Below, piece after piece: positions 8,441-17,679 of a stretch of DNA of 64,000 nucleotides; position 1 is the first letter of the stretch; each line of letters opens with the position of its first letter. This stretch comes from Dehalococcoidia bacterium (GTDB lineage Bacteria; Chloroflexota; Dehalococcoidia; GIF9; AB-539-J10). The DNA is taken from the NCBI GenBank assembly GCA_030615625.1, contig JAUWYX010000001.1:124001-188000 (forward strand), given 5' to 3'. The notes under the pieces are model-generated. The model worked only from the letters and a program-made list of their open reading frames with translations. It was not told the origin of the DNA and did not search any database. The position numbers were made by a program, and so were the translations under genes.

Positions 8441-9946
8441 CTAGTTGGTCTTGGCACAGATTGGGGGAACACGCGCAGACCACGGCTGTGCCTTTTCAAG
8501 TTGTCCAGCCAGACGTAGTAGGGTTGCTTCATCGCCATATCGACCGACAAACTGCATACCAATGGGCAGCCCATCATCGTTCCAGTAGAGCGGAACTGAC
8601 ATGGCTGGCTGGCCCGTAACATTAAACAGCGGCGTGTAAGGCATGAACCCGAAGACGTGTTGGGCAGAAGTATCTATTCCGCTCAACGTGTTAATCAACC
8701 GACCGGCATTGAGACTACCCAGCAACTTCATGGTCACAGCTCGTATCCCTTTTGGTTGGAGCGCACCTGTAGCCACGGGTGGCATGGCCAACGTTGGAGT
8801 CAGCATGACGTCGTACTTTTCGAAGAACTCACCAATTTGTCGAGCTGTAAGTTGGGCCAGGTTAAGGGACCTGGATAACTCAGGTGCCCGGCACTGCCTG
8901 CCAAGCAAGCCGAGTGCCCATGTGCTAGGTTCAAAATCCTTAAACGAAGCTTTGCGGTTCAATAGCACCTCGGCCTCCTCAATTGTGGCTCTAGTTTCGA
9001 CACAAACTATCGTCAGAAAGGCCTTAGCAAAGGCTTTACCGTCTATTTGAGGTGCTGCTCCTACTACCTCATGGCCGAGGTCCTGGCATAGTCTAGCCGT
9101 CGCCTCTAGACCCTTCACACAATCTTTGTCAACAATGCCACCAAGAAAAGGCTCTGAGGTAAAGGCGATTCGCAGCTTTCCCGGGTCCATGCCAACCTCA
9201 CTGAGGAAAGGACGAACCGGTGGCACGGCATAGTAAGGAGCCCCGATATCTGGTCCGGCGGTGGCATCCAGCATGGCAGCACTATCACGAACTGAGCGGG
9301 TTAAAACGTGGTCACAAGTTAAGCCACGCCAGGCTTCACCAAAATCAGGGCCTATTGGATTTCGCCCCCGGGTTGGCTTGAGACCGAACACACCGCAGCA
9401 AGAGGCTGGCATTCGAATCGAACCACCACCATCACTGGCATGAGCCAAGGGGACCATCCGTGCGGCTACAGCGGCGGCCGAGCCACCACTAGAACCACCT
9501 GGAGTACGGCTCAGGTCCCAGGGATTGTTGGTAGGGCCAAACAACTCTGGCTCGGTTATTGGCACTAGCCCGAACTCTGGCGTGTTAGTCTTGCCAACAA
9601 CGATGATGCCAGCTGCCTTAAACCGCTTGACCAGCTCACTATCATGGTCTGGTACAAAGTCCTTAAGGAACCGACTGCCGTTCGTCAGGGGGACTCCGGC
9701 ATAAGCCATCAGTAAATCTTTCATGAGGAAGGGAACACCCTTGAAGGGACCATCTGGCAGGTCTCCATCGGCAGCTTTTCGAGCCAGTTCATACATCTTG
9801 TAGATTACTGCGTTGAGCCGTGGATTGAGCCTTTCGATGCGATTTATTGCCTCTTCAACCAATTCGCTTGGCTTGACTTCTTTCTTTCGCACGAGTTCAG
9901 CCAGGCCGAGGCCATCATATTTGTCATAGTCACTGAAGCTACTCAT
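8441..9946 (-). CDS. Amidase (amidase signature family)
   Basis: This enzyme belongs to the amidase signature family, which hydrolyses amides by a Ser-cisSer-Lys triad. Candidates are Lys76 in FLMKDL, Ser152 in [11 protein letters not shown] and Ser176 in [11 protein letters not shown]. It resembles stand-alone amidases such as 6-aminohexanoate cyclic-dimer hydrolase more than a GatA subunit, since no gatB or gatC lies nearby; the substrate is not predictable. The start ATG follows a strong AAGGAGGGTT. Confidence 0.88.
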   Translation of the reverse strand: MSSFSDYDKYDGLGLAELVRKKEVKPSELVEEAINRIERLNPRLNAVIYKMYELARKAADGDLPDGPFKGVPFLMKDLLMAYAGVPLTNGSRFLKDFVPDHDSELVKRFKAAGIIVVGKTNTPEFGLVPITEPELFGPTNNPWDLSRTPGGSSGGSAAAVAARMVPLAHASDGGGSIRMPASCCGVFGLKPTRGRNPIGPDFGEAWRGLTCDHVLTRSVRDSAAMLDATAGPDIGAPYYAVPPVRPFLSEVGMDPGKLRIAFTSEPFLGGIVDKDCVKGLEATARLCQDLGHEVVGAAPQIDGKAFAKAFLTIVCVETRATIEEAEVLLNRKASFKDFEPSTWALGLLGRQCRAPELSRSLNLAQLTARQIGEFFEKYDVMLTPTLAMPPVATGALQPKGIRAVTMKLLGSLNAGRLINTLSGIDTSAQHVFGFMPYTPLFNVTGQPAMSVPLYWNDDGLPIGMQFVGRYGDEATLLRLAGQLEKAQPWSARVPPICAKTN

Positions 9947-10201
9947 CGTAACCCTCCTTGTCTACTTTCGCAGAGGCAGTTCAGCGATTTTGCTTGATGA
10001 ATCAAGCAACTATAGAAATCTGGAAACATCATATCAGTTCGAACTGTGCCATGACAATCACCGGTTATCGAGGCTTTGCGCGCATAGCGAAGAGCTGGCG
10101 TTTGCTTTTGGGTAGGGAAGCTTATCGTCATTTTTTGCCTGGTATATTTCCACCAAATTAGAGTCTGTGTTGTTCTCCCGAGACCCAGCCTTTATCGCTC
10201 T

Positions 10202-10230
10202 TTGGGGCTTTCTCTCCTCAATGCTATAAT
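10202..10230 (+). promoter_or_regulatory. Candidate promoter of pcrA
   Basis: A perfect TATAAT lies 17 bases after TTGGGG. The predicted start of transcription is about nine bases before the pcrA ATG, which has no ribosome binding site. The rest of the roughly 300-base spacer between the divergent amidase and pcrA holds nothing else I can name. Confidence 0.5.
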
Positions 10231-10245
10231 AGGTCCTGAGTCTTC

Positions 10246-12450
10246 ATGGATATTTTAGCCACGCTTAATCCCACCCAGAGAGAAGCTGTGGAAGCCATCG
10301 AAGGACCTTTACTTATTCTGGCTGGACCCGGCAGCGGCAAGACCAGAGTGATTACCCAACGGGTCGCTTATCTAGTTCAACTCTGCGGCGTTAGCCCCCA
10401 CAACATTATGGCAGTTACCTTTACCAACAAAGCCGCCCGAGAAATGAAAGAGAGACTTGAACAGCTCCTGGGTCAGGCGGTAGAAGCCTTGACTTTGGGC
10501 ACCTTTCATGCTATCTGTGCCCGAATTCTCCGCCGTGAGGGCAAAGCCATCGGGCTTGACTCAAGCTTTGTTATCTACGATGAAGATGACCAGTTAAGCT
10601 TGATGAAACAAGCTCTGGAAGAACTGAATCTCGACCCCAAGCAATATGCTCCTCGGGCTCTTCACTCAGCCATCAGCGCTGCTAAGAGCCGTCTTATCAG
10701 CTCTGAGGACTACGCCCAGCGGGTTAGCAGCTATTTTGAGGAGATAGTTCACAGAGTTTATCAACGCTATCAGCAATTGCTCATCCAGGGTCGGGCGGTG
10801 GATTTCGACGACTTGCTGATGAAGACGGTGCAGTTGTTCCAGGATCATCCTCGAATCCTTAAAAGATACCAGTCAAAGTATGTTCACATTCTGGTTGACG
10901 AATTTCAGGACACCAACATCGTCCAGTATATGTTGATGAAGCAGCTAGCAGGAAAATACCGGAATCTGTGCGTGGTCGGCGACCCTGACCAATCTATTTA
11001 TTCCTGGAGATTTGCTGATTTACGTAATATCCTGAGTTTTGAGAAGGATTATCCCGAAGCCAAAGTGGTGTTTTTGGAGCAGAATTATCGCTCCACTAAG
11101 ACAATTTTAGAGGTAGCCTCAAACGTTATCTCAGCCAATGTGCAACGTAAGCCTAAAAAGCTATGGACGGGAAACGAAGACGGAGCGCCGGTAACCGTTA
11201 TCGAAAGTTATAATGCCGAGGAAGAAGCTCAATCCGTGGTCAACGAGATCGAGAAGCTCATCGGCCAGGAGCAAATATCCCTCAAAGATTGCGCCGTCAT
11301 GTATCGGGTTAATGCTCAATCACGAGCCTTAGAGGAAACTTTCTTAAGGTATGGTGTGCCTTATAAGCTTGTTGGTGGCACGCGTTTCTACCAGCGGAGA
11401 GAGGTTAAGGACATTATTGCTTACCTCAGACTCATTCACAACCCCCAGGACAATGTCAGCCTTGTCCGGATAATAAACGTTCCTGTAAGGGGCATTGGGC
11501 AGCGTACCCTAAGCCATCTTCAGGATTGGGCAAAGGCTCATGATATCTCCCTTTTCGAGGCTTTAAGACAGGTGAGTCACAATCCCACTGCGAGTGAAGC
11601 GAAGCAATCTCTTCCTCCACGCATTATTCAAGCACTGGCTGGATTTGATGCTGTTATGGCTGAGCTCATTGCCCAAAACCGTGAGCTAAATCTTTCTGGT
11701 CTACTGGATGAGATATTGGAGCACATCAGATATAGAGAATATATCCTGAATAAAGAGGATGGGGAGGAGAGATGGGAGAACATCATGGAGCTGCGCAGCG
11801 TTGCCAACGAATATGATGAACTCGACACTGAAGAGGCTTTAACCACCTTTTTGGAAAAAGTAAGCCTGGTATCGGACATAGATGAACTGGATGAAAAAGC
11901 TGATGCTGCGACTCTGATCACCTTGCATCAAGCCAAAGGATTGGAGTTCCCCGCAGTTTTTATTGTTGGTCTGGAGGAAGGAATGCTCCCACACAGGAAA
12001 TCTTTCGACGACCCGGAACAAATGGAAGAGGAGCGTCGTCTTTGCTACGTGGGAATAACCAGAGCTAAGAAGCGACTCTACCTTTTACGCAGTTACCGTC
12101 GAAGCTTATTCGGCGGCAGCACGGCAAACCCCCCGTCCCGTTTTCTCCAGGACATCTCACCCCATCTGATAAGCCCAAGAGGGCTATGGGAGGAGAACCC
12201 GACTCCTGTGGCTAGTCCCGATTTTAATCGGGACTCCCAGCCTTCATCTCAATCTTCTAGCACTCTAGCGCTAAAGGTCGGTGACCATGTCCGCCATAGC
12301 AAATTTGGCCCCGGCATAGTAATGAATTGCCTTCCTACAAGGGATGACCAGGAGCTGACCGTAGCCTTTGAAGAAGCGGGGGTTAAGAAACTCCTGGCCA
12401 GCCTGGCACCCCTGGAAAAAATCGAGAAAGATTTCGATTTTTCCTCATAA
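10246..12450 (+). CDS. pcrA: UvrD/PcrA-type DNA helicase
   Basis: This is a superfamily 1 helicase for DNA repair and replication restart. Motif I reads GPGSGKTRVITQRVAYL, Ia TFTNKAAREMKERL, III VGDPDQSIYSWRFAD, V TLHQAKGLEFPAVFI and VI VGITRAKKRLYLL. A PcrA-type C-terminal module follows (VGDHVRHSKFGPGIV). Two stretches look repeat-derived: NPTASEAKQSLPP near residue 450 comes from a GCAATCTC-type palindrome, and SPDFNRDS near 660 from a 22-base palindrome. Both lie in places that should tolerate insertion. Confidence 0.93.
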   Translation: MDILATLNPTQREAVEAIEGPLLILAGPGSGKTRVITQRVAYLVQLCGVSPHNIMAVTFTNKAAREMKERLEQLLGQAVEALTLGTFHAICARILRREGKAIGLDSSFVIYDEDDQLSLMKQALEELNLDPKQYAPRALHSAISAAKSRLISSEDYAQRVSSYFEEIVHRVYQRYQQLLIQGRAVDFDDLLMKTVQLFQDHPRILKRYQSKYVHILVDEFQDTNIVQYMLMKQLAGKYRNLCVVGDPDQSIYSWRFADLRNILSFEKDYPEAKVVFLEQNYRSTKTILEVASNVISANVQRKPKKLWTGNEDGAPVTVIESYNAEEEAQSVVNEIEKLIGQEQISLKDCAVMYRVNAQSRALEETFLRYGVPYKLVGGTRFYQRREVKDIIAYLRLIHNPQDNVSLVRIINVPVRGIGQRTLSHLQDWAKAHDISLFEALRQVSHNPTASEAKQSLPPRIIQALAGFDAVMAELIAQNRELNLSGLLDEILEHIRYREYILNKEDGEERWENIMELRSVANEYDELDTEEALTTFLEKVSLVSDIDELDEKADAATLITLHQAKGLEFPAVFIVGLEEGMLPHRKSFDDPEQMEEERRLCYVGITRAKKRLYLLRSYRRSLFGGSTANPPSRFLQDISPHLISPRGLWEENPTPVASPDFNRDSQPSSQSSSTLALKVGDHVRHSKFGPGIVMNCLPTRDDQELTVAFEEAGVKKLLASLAPLEKIEKDFDFSS
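12214..12235. repeat. 22-base palindrome inside pcrA
   Basis: The coding sequence contains AGTCCCGATT, two T bases, and AATCGGGACT, a perfect inverted repeat. A close relative (TCCCGATTTATCGGGA) occurs inside the intergenic repeat near 43.5 kb, so this is probably a mobile palindrome rather than a chance event. It encodes part of the flexible linker before the PcrA C-terminal module. Confidence 0.6.
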
Positions 12451-12454
12451 ACTA

Positions 12455-12483
12455 TTGACAAAATACACGTAAACGTGTAAAAT
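12455..12483 (+). promoter_or_regulatory. mutL promoter with a palindromic operator
   Basis: TTGACA and TAAAAT are separated by exactly 17 bases. The spacer is largely filled by the palindrome TACACGTAAACGTGTA (12464-12479; two 7-base arms around AA), which would place a dimeric repressor over the polymerase site. The predicted transcript start is only a few bases before the mutL ATG, so the mRNA would be leaderless. Confidence 0.7.
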
Positions 12484-12492
12484 AGAATGTAG

Positions 12493-14166
12493 ATGTCGAT
12501 TAAGGTTTTAGAGCCGGAGGTCGTTTCTAAGATCGCTGCTGGGGAGGTGATTGAGAGGCCAGCCTCGGTGGTCAAGGAGCTTATTGAGAATTCCCTCGAT
12601 GCTGGAGCCACCCAGATTGCCGTAGAAACCCAGGGCGGCGGAGTAGAGCTAATCAAAGTGAGCGATAACGGGGCGGGTATCCCGGCATTGGAGCTAGAGC
12701 TTGCCTTTCACAGGTATGCCACAAGCAAGATCGGCAACTTAGACGACTTAGAGAAAATCTCCAGCCTCGGCTTTCGGGGCGAAGCCCTGCCCAGCATCGC
12801 CGCTGTTGCCGAAGTGGAAATCCTCACTCAAACATCCTCGGAGACCGTAGGCAGCTACATGTATTTGAGAAGGGGCGAGCTAGTCCGCAAGGAGAGCCGA
12901 GCCAGGCCCCAAGGCACCACCATAACCGTGCGCCGATTGTTTCGCTATTTCCCGGCGCGACTTAAGTTTCTCAAATCGGTAAATACCGAAAATAGCCACA
13001 TCGCCCATTTGGTAAGCCAGTACGCCCTGGCTTTTCCCGAGGTTAAGTTCAGCCTGGTTCTTGATAAACGTCCCAGCCTGCGCACTACGGGCAATGGTGA
13101 CCTACGCGAGGTGGTAAATGAGATATATGGTTCAGAGGTAGCGCAAAGGATGCTAAAGGTGGAACAAAATGACAGCCTGGCTAAAGTCGGCGGCCTAACA
13201 AGCCCACCTTCCTTAGCCCGTTCTAATCGCAACTATCTCAGCTTCTTCGTCAATCGCAGGTGGGTGCGCAGCCCCTTGCTAACTCGGGCAACTGAGGAAG
13301 CCTATCGTGGCTTACTTATGGATGGCCAGCATCCCATGGCGGTAATCAATATCTCCTTGCCGGCTCAAGAGCTTGACGTCAACGTCCATCCTGCCAAGGC
13401 CCAAATAAAGTTTTGCCATGAGCAAGCTGTCTTTAGCAACGTACAGAAAGCCATAGAGGAGGCATTAGCCAGGACTCCTATAGCCAGCTCGAAGGCTGTG
13501 CCCTTCTCAGTCAGCTCAGGGCAGTGGCAGAGCCCCCGCATGATAATGGATAACGAGCCGGCTTTTGCTGTTGCCCAGCTGCCAACCATGGAATTACCAG
13601 TTTTGAGGGTACTGGGGCAGCTAGCCAACACCTATATTATCGCCGAGGGACCTAATGGACTCTATCTCATCGATCAGCACGCTGCTCATGAGCGCATACT
13701 TTATGACCGAATTTTAGCGCAGTGGGCACAAAAGGAAGTTGAAGTCCAGGGATTACTCCAGCCGATAACCATAGAGCTTAGCCCCAGAGAGGAAGAGACC
13801 CTGAGAGCTAGTAAAGAGTTTTTGGCTGAGTTTGGCTTCACTATTGAGCCTTTCGGGAATAGAAGCTATGTGATACGCGCCATACCGGCACTAATGGCCA
13901 AGGCGAATATTATTGAGATAATAAGTGCGCTGCTTGATAGCCTTGCCAGCAAAGAAAGCCCCAATCCCTGGGAGGAAAAGATAGCCCAATCTTTGGCTTG
14001 CCACGGTGCTATCAGAGCGGGACAGCAGCTAAGCAATGAAGAGATGCGGGAGCTAATAAAGCAGCTAGAGCAAACCAAGCAACCGCGCGCCTGTCCCCAC
14101 GGCCGGCCAACTATGATTCATTTAAGTTCGCATCACCTAGAGAAGGAATTTGGCAGGATAAGCTAG
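12493..14166 (+). CDS. mutL: DNA mismatch repair protein MutL
   Basis: MutL couples mismatch recognition to strand removal. The N-terminal GHKL ATPase is clear (ELIENSLDAGATQI, DNGAGI, GFRGEALPSIA). The C-terminal domain has the endonuclease-type motif DQHAAHERILYD near residue 394, in which the second acidic residue is Asp instead of the usual Glu, and a distal CPHGRP. It is therefore likely a nicking MutL. No mutS is in the window. No ribosome binding site precedes the ATG. Confidence 0.95.
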   Translation: MSIKVLEPEVVSKIAAGEVIERPASVVKELIENSLDAGATQIAVETQGGGVELIKVSDNGAGIPALELELAFHRYATSKIGNLDDLEKISSLGFRGEALPSIAAVAEVEILTQTSSETVGSYMYLRRGELVRKESRARPQGTTITVRRLFRYFPARLKFLKSVNTENSHIAHLVSQYALAFPEVKFSLVLDKRPSLRTTGNGDLREVVNEIYGSEVAQRMLKVEQNDSLAKVGGLTSPPSLARSNRNYLSFFVNRRWVRSPLLTRATEEAYRGLLMDGQHPMAVINISLPAQELDVNVHPAKAQIKFCHEQAVFSNVQKAIEEALARTPIASSKAVPFSVSSGQWQSPRMIMDNEPAFAVAQLPTMELPVLRVLGQLANTYIIAEGPNGLYLIDQHAAHERILYDRILAQWAQKEVEVQGLLQPITIELSPREEETLRASKEFLAEFGFTIEPFGNRSYVIRAIPALMAKANIIEIISALLDSLASKESPNPWEEKIAQSLACHGAIRAGQQLSNEEMRELIKQLEQTKQPRACPHGRPTMIHLSSHHLEKEFGRIS

Positions 14167-14182
14167 AAAACTAGCAAGGTTA

Positions 14183-14848
14183 CTAGTTCAAGATTCGCTT
14201 CACAGATTTTCTATTTGCATAAACCAGAAGCCGGTCTCCTTCCACGATTTTCTCGTCCCAATTCGGCCTGGTTAGGTAAGTACCGGCCCTGTCTATACCA
14301 AGGATTTCTATGTCCCTTTCCGCGGTGATATCAGCCACAGACTGGCCAATGCTCTTCGAGCTTCCTTTTATCATGACAAGACTAATAGCCCAATCCTTCT
14401 CTACATGGAATATTTCCTCAACCGCTGGAGCTTCCCTAAGAATTCGGTTCATAACTGGCCTTTGCAGCCAGTCAAGAATCTGCTGGCCAACATTGCTTCT
14501 TATAATTAGTTGATAGAGGCCGAATATGCCTCCAACTATTATAGCCAGGCGAATGAAAAACCACGTGTAACCACTCACCTGGGTGAAAGATGCCACTAAA
14601 GTGGCAATTACAGTGACCATGCCGGCATTGCCCAGTATAATGAGAATGGTTACAATTCTTCGCCTGGTTCTGTTTCCCACCACCCGTTCAGCTTCTCTCG
14701 TCGTGAAGCCCGTTCCTGAGAAAGCAGATAACGCCTGAAATCTAGCTACATCAGGTTCTATCCCGGTTAACTGGAGGGCAAAGCCTCCAATTCGGACGAC
14801 GATGAAAGAAACTAGAATAGCTATCAACAAAATGCCTACATAAGCCAT
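14183..14848 (-). CDS. Membrane protein with a C-terminal TrkA-C (RCK_C) domain
   Basis: The N-terminal half has about three membrane segments (residues 3-25, 65-90 and 100-120). A short SAFSGTGFTT segment resembles the pore loop of TrkH-like cation transporters. The C-terminal half (about 140-220) looks like a TrkA-C ligand-binding domain. It may regulate or conduct cations, but it is too short for a full transporter. ATG 14848 is chosen because GGAGGTG lies six bases before it. Confidence 0.7.
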   Translation of the reverse strand: MAYVGILLIAILVSFIVVRIGGFALQLTGIEPDVARFQALSAFSGTGFTTREAERVVGNRTRRRIVTILIILGNAGMVTVIATLVASFTQVSGYTWFFIRLAIIVGGIFGLYQLIIRSNVGQQILDWLQRPVMNRILREAPAVEEIFHVEKDWAISLVMIKGSSKSIGQSVADITAERDIEILGIDRAGTYLTRPNWDEKIVEGDRLLVYANRKSVKRILN

Positions 14849-15097
14849 ATTCAACACCTCCAAGTTAGGTTCTGCTGAGGCATGGATGGCACTGTCTGTG
14901 TGGAAGCTTGCGGGTGCCCAATCGCTCCGCCTTTCAGTTCAGATGCCAGAGACATATTCCTCATTCAGTAACTTTGGAGCCAGCTCTTCCTCCTGAAATA
15001 GACTACCAGAGACATGCCTATCAATGTAGTTATTCATACTATAGTACAAGCCCTATCCTGCTATAATATTTACCTAGCTCTGCCAAAGTATTACCTA

Positions 15098-16126
15098 TCA
15101 ATAACTCCAATACCAGCCCTCAGTCACCGGGGCGAATTTGCCGTTTTCAGCCCCCAGCCTGGAATACCAGGGCTTGCCGTAGCTATCAGCTATCTCAGCT
15201 AGTTCCTTCAACCTTGGAGCAGCCGTATTCTGGAAAAAATTCATCCTCTCATCCCGAGAACGAATTTGGGCACCTTCCTGCCACAGGGCACGCCCTGCCA
15301 GGAAACCAGAAGCTCCCGCCTTACAGGCTATCTCTACCTGTTTCTTGAATGAGTCGAAGTCAACGCCAGCGCTGAGCAGCACCCAGGGTAGTCGGGATGC
15401 CTGGTTTAATTCCTGACACAACCCCAGCAGCTTTTCCTCATCCTGTTCAAACTTAATATCTGCCGGGAATTCTGCTTTCAACACATCAATGGGCAAGGCA
15501 GTAATCTGCCGGGCAGTTTCGATTACCAGACCAGGCTTTATCTCAGCAAACTTCTTCGAGGATGTCCCGCCTTGATTTATGCGTTCTTTACGAATAGGAC
15601 TCTCTTTTTTCTCAGTGGGATAGCTTACCGGCTCAACCAGAAAGGCTATATCTTCTTCAAGGCATTGGTTGGCCAGCCTTGCCACCAAATCGAGCTGTTT
15701 TGAGGCGACATCCTTCACGTCAGGCCTGAAGTAGATTAAAAGCTTGACCGCTGAAGCTCCCATTTTTTTCACTTTTTTTACGCTCCAGCCGGGCAAAAGC
15801 TCAGTAATTCTAGCCGTACTGTCTCCGGTATAACCGGTCTTTTCAATGCTGACAAGAAGCCCTTTAGGTCCGGGCAAGAGACCTGCAGCTATAGCCTGAC
15901 CAGCTCCATATTCCGGGTCAAGCAATACGGCACTGGCAAAAGGCGCTACCGCTTGACAAAGGTCAAGCTTAAAATCAACTATATCCTGGTAACTCACCGT
16001 AGCAGGGTTTTTCTCGTTCAGGGCCCGCTTAAGCGCTCCCCTGTGGTCAATGGCACACATTGTCATTATGCCCCTGGAATCAGCCAATTGCTGGAGTCCT
16101 CTTAGCTTGCCGATAGATATGTTCAT
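15098..16126 (-). CDS. LacD-like tagatose/fructose bisphosphate aldolase
   Basis: The protein matches class I aldolases of the LacD type (COG3684), which split tagatose 1,6-bisphosphate or related sugar phosphates. Segments such as CAIDHRGALKRAL, LLDPEYGAGQAI, GASAVKLLIYF (likely Schiff-base Lys region), FLVEPVSYP and ASGFLAGRALWQEG fit this family. ATG 16126 has GAGGTG upstream. It lies 33 bases after the ROK kinase, and the pair may handle a hexose; the exact sugar cannot be told. Confidence 0.8.
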   Translation of the reverse strand: MNISIGKLRGLQQLADSRGIMTMCAIDHRGALKRALNEKNPATVSYQDIVDFKLDLCQAVAPFASAVLLDPEYGAGQAIAAGLLPGPKGLLVSIEKTGYTGDSTARITELLPGWSVKKVKKMGASAVKLLIYFRPDVKDVASKQLDLVARLANQCLEEDIAFLVEPVSYPTEKKESPIRKERINQGGTSSKKFAEIKPGLVIETARQITALPIDVLKAEFPADIKFEQDEEKLLGLCQELNQASRLPWVLLSAGVDFDSFKKQVEIACKAGASGFLAGRALWQEGAQIRSRDERMNFFQNTAAPRLKELAEIADSYGKPWYSRLGAENGKFAPVTEGWYWSY

Positions 16127-16159
16127 CACATCACCTCATAGCAGACCATGTCCTTTCTT

Positions 16160-17212
16160 TTATTCACAAATGGGCTTTCTCATCTCCTGGAGGGCAAAGG
16201 CAGCGGCACCGAGCACGCCAGAATTTCGACCCAGCTCAGCAGAAGCAAAGCGCACAGCCTGGAAAGCCTCTTCATATGCTCTCTCTCCGGCCACCTTGAA
16301 AGCTGGCTCGAGCAGCATATCACCGATGTTCGATAAGCCACCACCGATAACTATCAACTCGGGGTTGAATATGTTGATTAAATTAGCCAACCCCACACCT
16401 ACGTAGTAGCCAGTCCGAGCAATAAGTTCTTTAGCCAGGCTATCACCCTGCTCGGCAGCGCTATGAATGACCTGTGCCGTCACCTTTTCCACGTCACCCG
16501 CAGCATATTCCAGAATGGATGTCCTGACTCCTTCTTTAATCCGATGCCTTGCCTCTCTAGCCAGGGCCGTCCCCGAGGCCAGCGTTTCCCAACAACCTCT
16601 GTTTCCACAGTTGCAGATTGGACCTTCATCATTAATGGTCATGTGCCCCACCTCGCCAGCGGCACCACTAGCCCCACTGTAAATCTTACCATCAGTGATA
16701 ATGCCTCCGCCGATGCCTGTGCTGAGAGTAATATAGATGAAGTTACGGACACCCCGGGCAGCGCCGAAATAAAATTCCCCCAGGGCAGCGGCATTGGCAT
16801 CATTGATGACAAAGGTCTTCTTGCCCAGCCTTTCTTGCATTATGTCTTTTAGGGGAACGTTTCGCCACCCTGGCAAATTCGGTGAGGTAAAAAGTATGCC
16901 CGTCTCAGGGTTTGAGAGACCAGGCGCCCCAACTCCTACGGCAGTAAGCTCCGAAATGGCAACACTTGCCTGCTTCAAGACACGATGTGCCGAGTCCAGA
17001 ATGGATTGGATTACTGCCTCGCGACCCTTTGTGACAGGCGTTATACTCTCATCACTCAAAAGCACTTCACCTTGAGAGTCAACTACAGCCGTCAGTATTT
17101 TACTGCCTCCAAGGTCAACGCCAAGAATCAAATCGTCAGCATTTTCACCCAATTTCAAACTCCTGCTATGAGCCTCAGCTATATAAGTTGGCCCCTTTGC
17201 CAAAGCTAGCAT
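16160..17212 (-). CDS. ROK-family sugar kinase (glucokinase-like)
   Basis: The N-terminal ATP-binding segment GVDLGGSKILTAVVD and the ROK zinc motif CNCGNRGCWETLASG are both present, with the catalytic Asp in VINDANAAALGE. These features fit a cytosolic glucokinase or related ROK kinase. About 28 residues precede the first beta strand, longer than usual, so a later start is possible; the ATG used has no clear ribosome binding site. It probably shares a transcript with the aldolase downstream. Confidence 0.85.
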   Translation of the reverse strand: MLALAKGPTYIAEAHSRSLKLGENADDLILGVDLGGSKILTAVVDSQGEVLLSDESITPVTKGREAVIQSILDSAHRVLKQASVAISELTAVGVGAPGLSNPETGILFTSPNLPGWRNVPLKDIMQERLGKKTFVINDANAAALGEFYFGAARGVRNFIYITLSTGIGGGIITDGKIYSGASGAAGEVGHMTINDEGPICNCGNRGCWETLASGTALAREARHRIKEGVRTSILEYAAGDVEKVTAQVIHSAAEQGDSLAKELIARTGYYVGVGLANLINIFNPELIVIGGGLSNIGDMLLEPAFKVAGERAYEEAFQAVRFASAELGRNSGVLGAAAFALQEMRKPICE

Positions 17213-17679
17213 TTCTTTTAAAAGTAAGGCTTGCTCTTGATTTTACTCATAGATTATCCTGGTGTGTATCTTTGTAGCCTCACTCCTAGGCTTGGCAAAA
17301 ACGGTCAGCCTGGATCATATTCATCTTTTCCCAGCTTACAGACCCTGTCTCAATGTCAATAACGGGTTTTGTTACAGTTTATATTATATTGTATACTGGG
17401 GCAGATAATAAAAAAAGACAGTAAGTTCTCGTGAACAATCAAAGACGGGTCAAAGGAATTAACTGCACTCTATGGACGGTAATTATAGCTTGATGGTCTT
17501 GTACCAGAAGGTTTATTAGGTTGAAAAGACCAGCCTACAGTTAAGAAAGTAAGCCAGCTTGACCATAATAGTCAGTGGTAATGTGCCTTTAGTGAGACCA
17601 GTATTATGTCAAATCGAATCATTGATTATTACAGTTGTTGATAGTATACTGTCATTATACACACAGGGGGAGGTATTCC
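17213..17679. other. Divergent spacer between ROK kinase and dnaN
   Basis: I see no gene here. The middle is AT-rich, around 17380-17410. The right end holds the dnaN promoter described separately. No clear minus-strand promoter for the ROK kinase could be picked. Confidence 0.5.
17622..17650 (+). promoter_or_regulatory. dnaN promoter
   Basis: TTGATT and TATACT are spaced by 17 bases, followed about 20 bases later by a strong GGGGGAGG ribosome binding site that fixes the dnaN start. Confidence 0.55.

Noticed and set aside
8441-9946. Amidase gene as gatA of a tRNA amidotransferase
   Set aside because: There is no gatB or gatC next to it and the C-terminal half departs from GatA, so a stand-alone amidase is the safer call.
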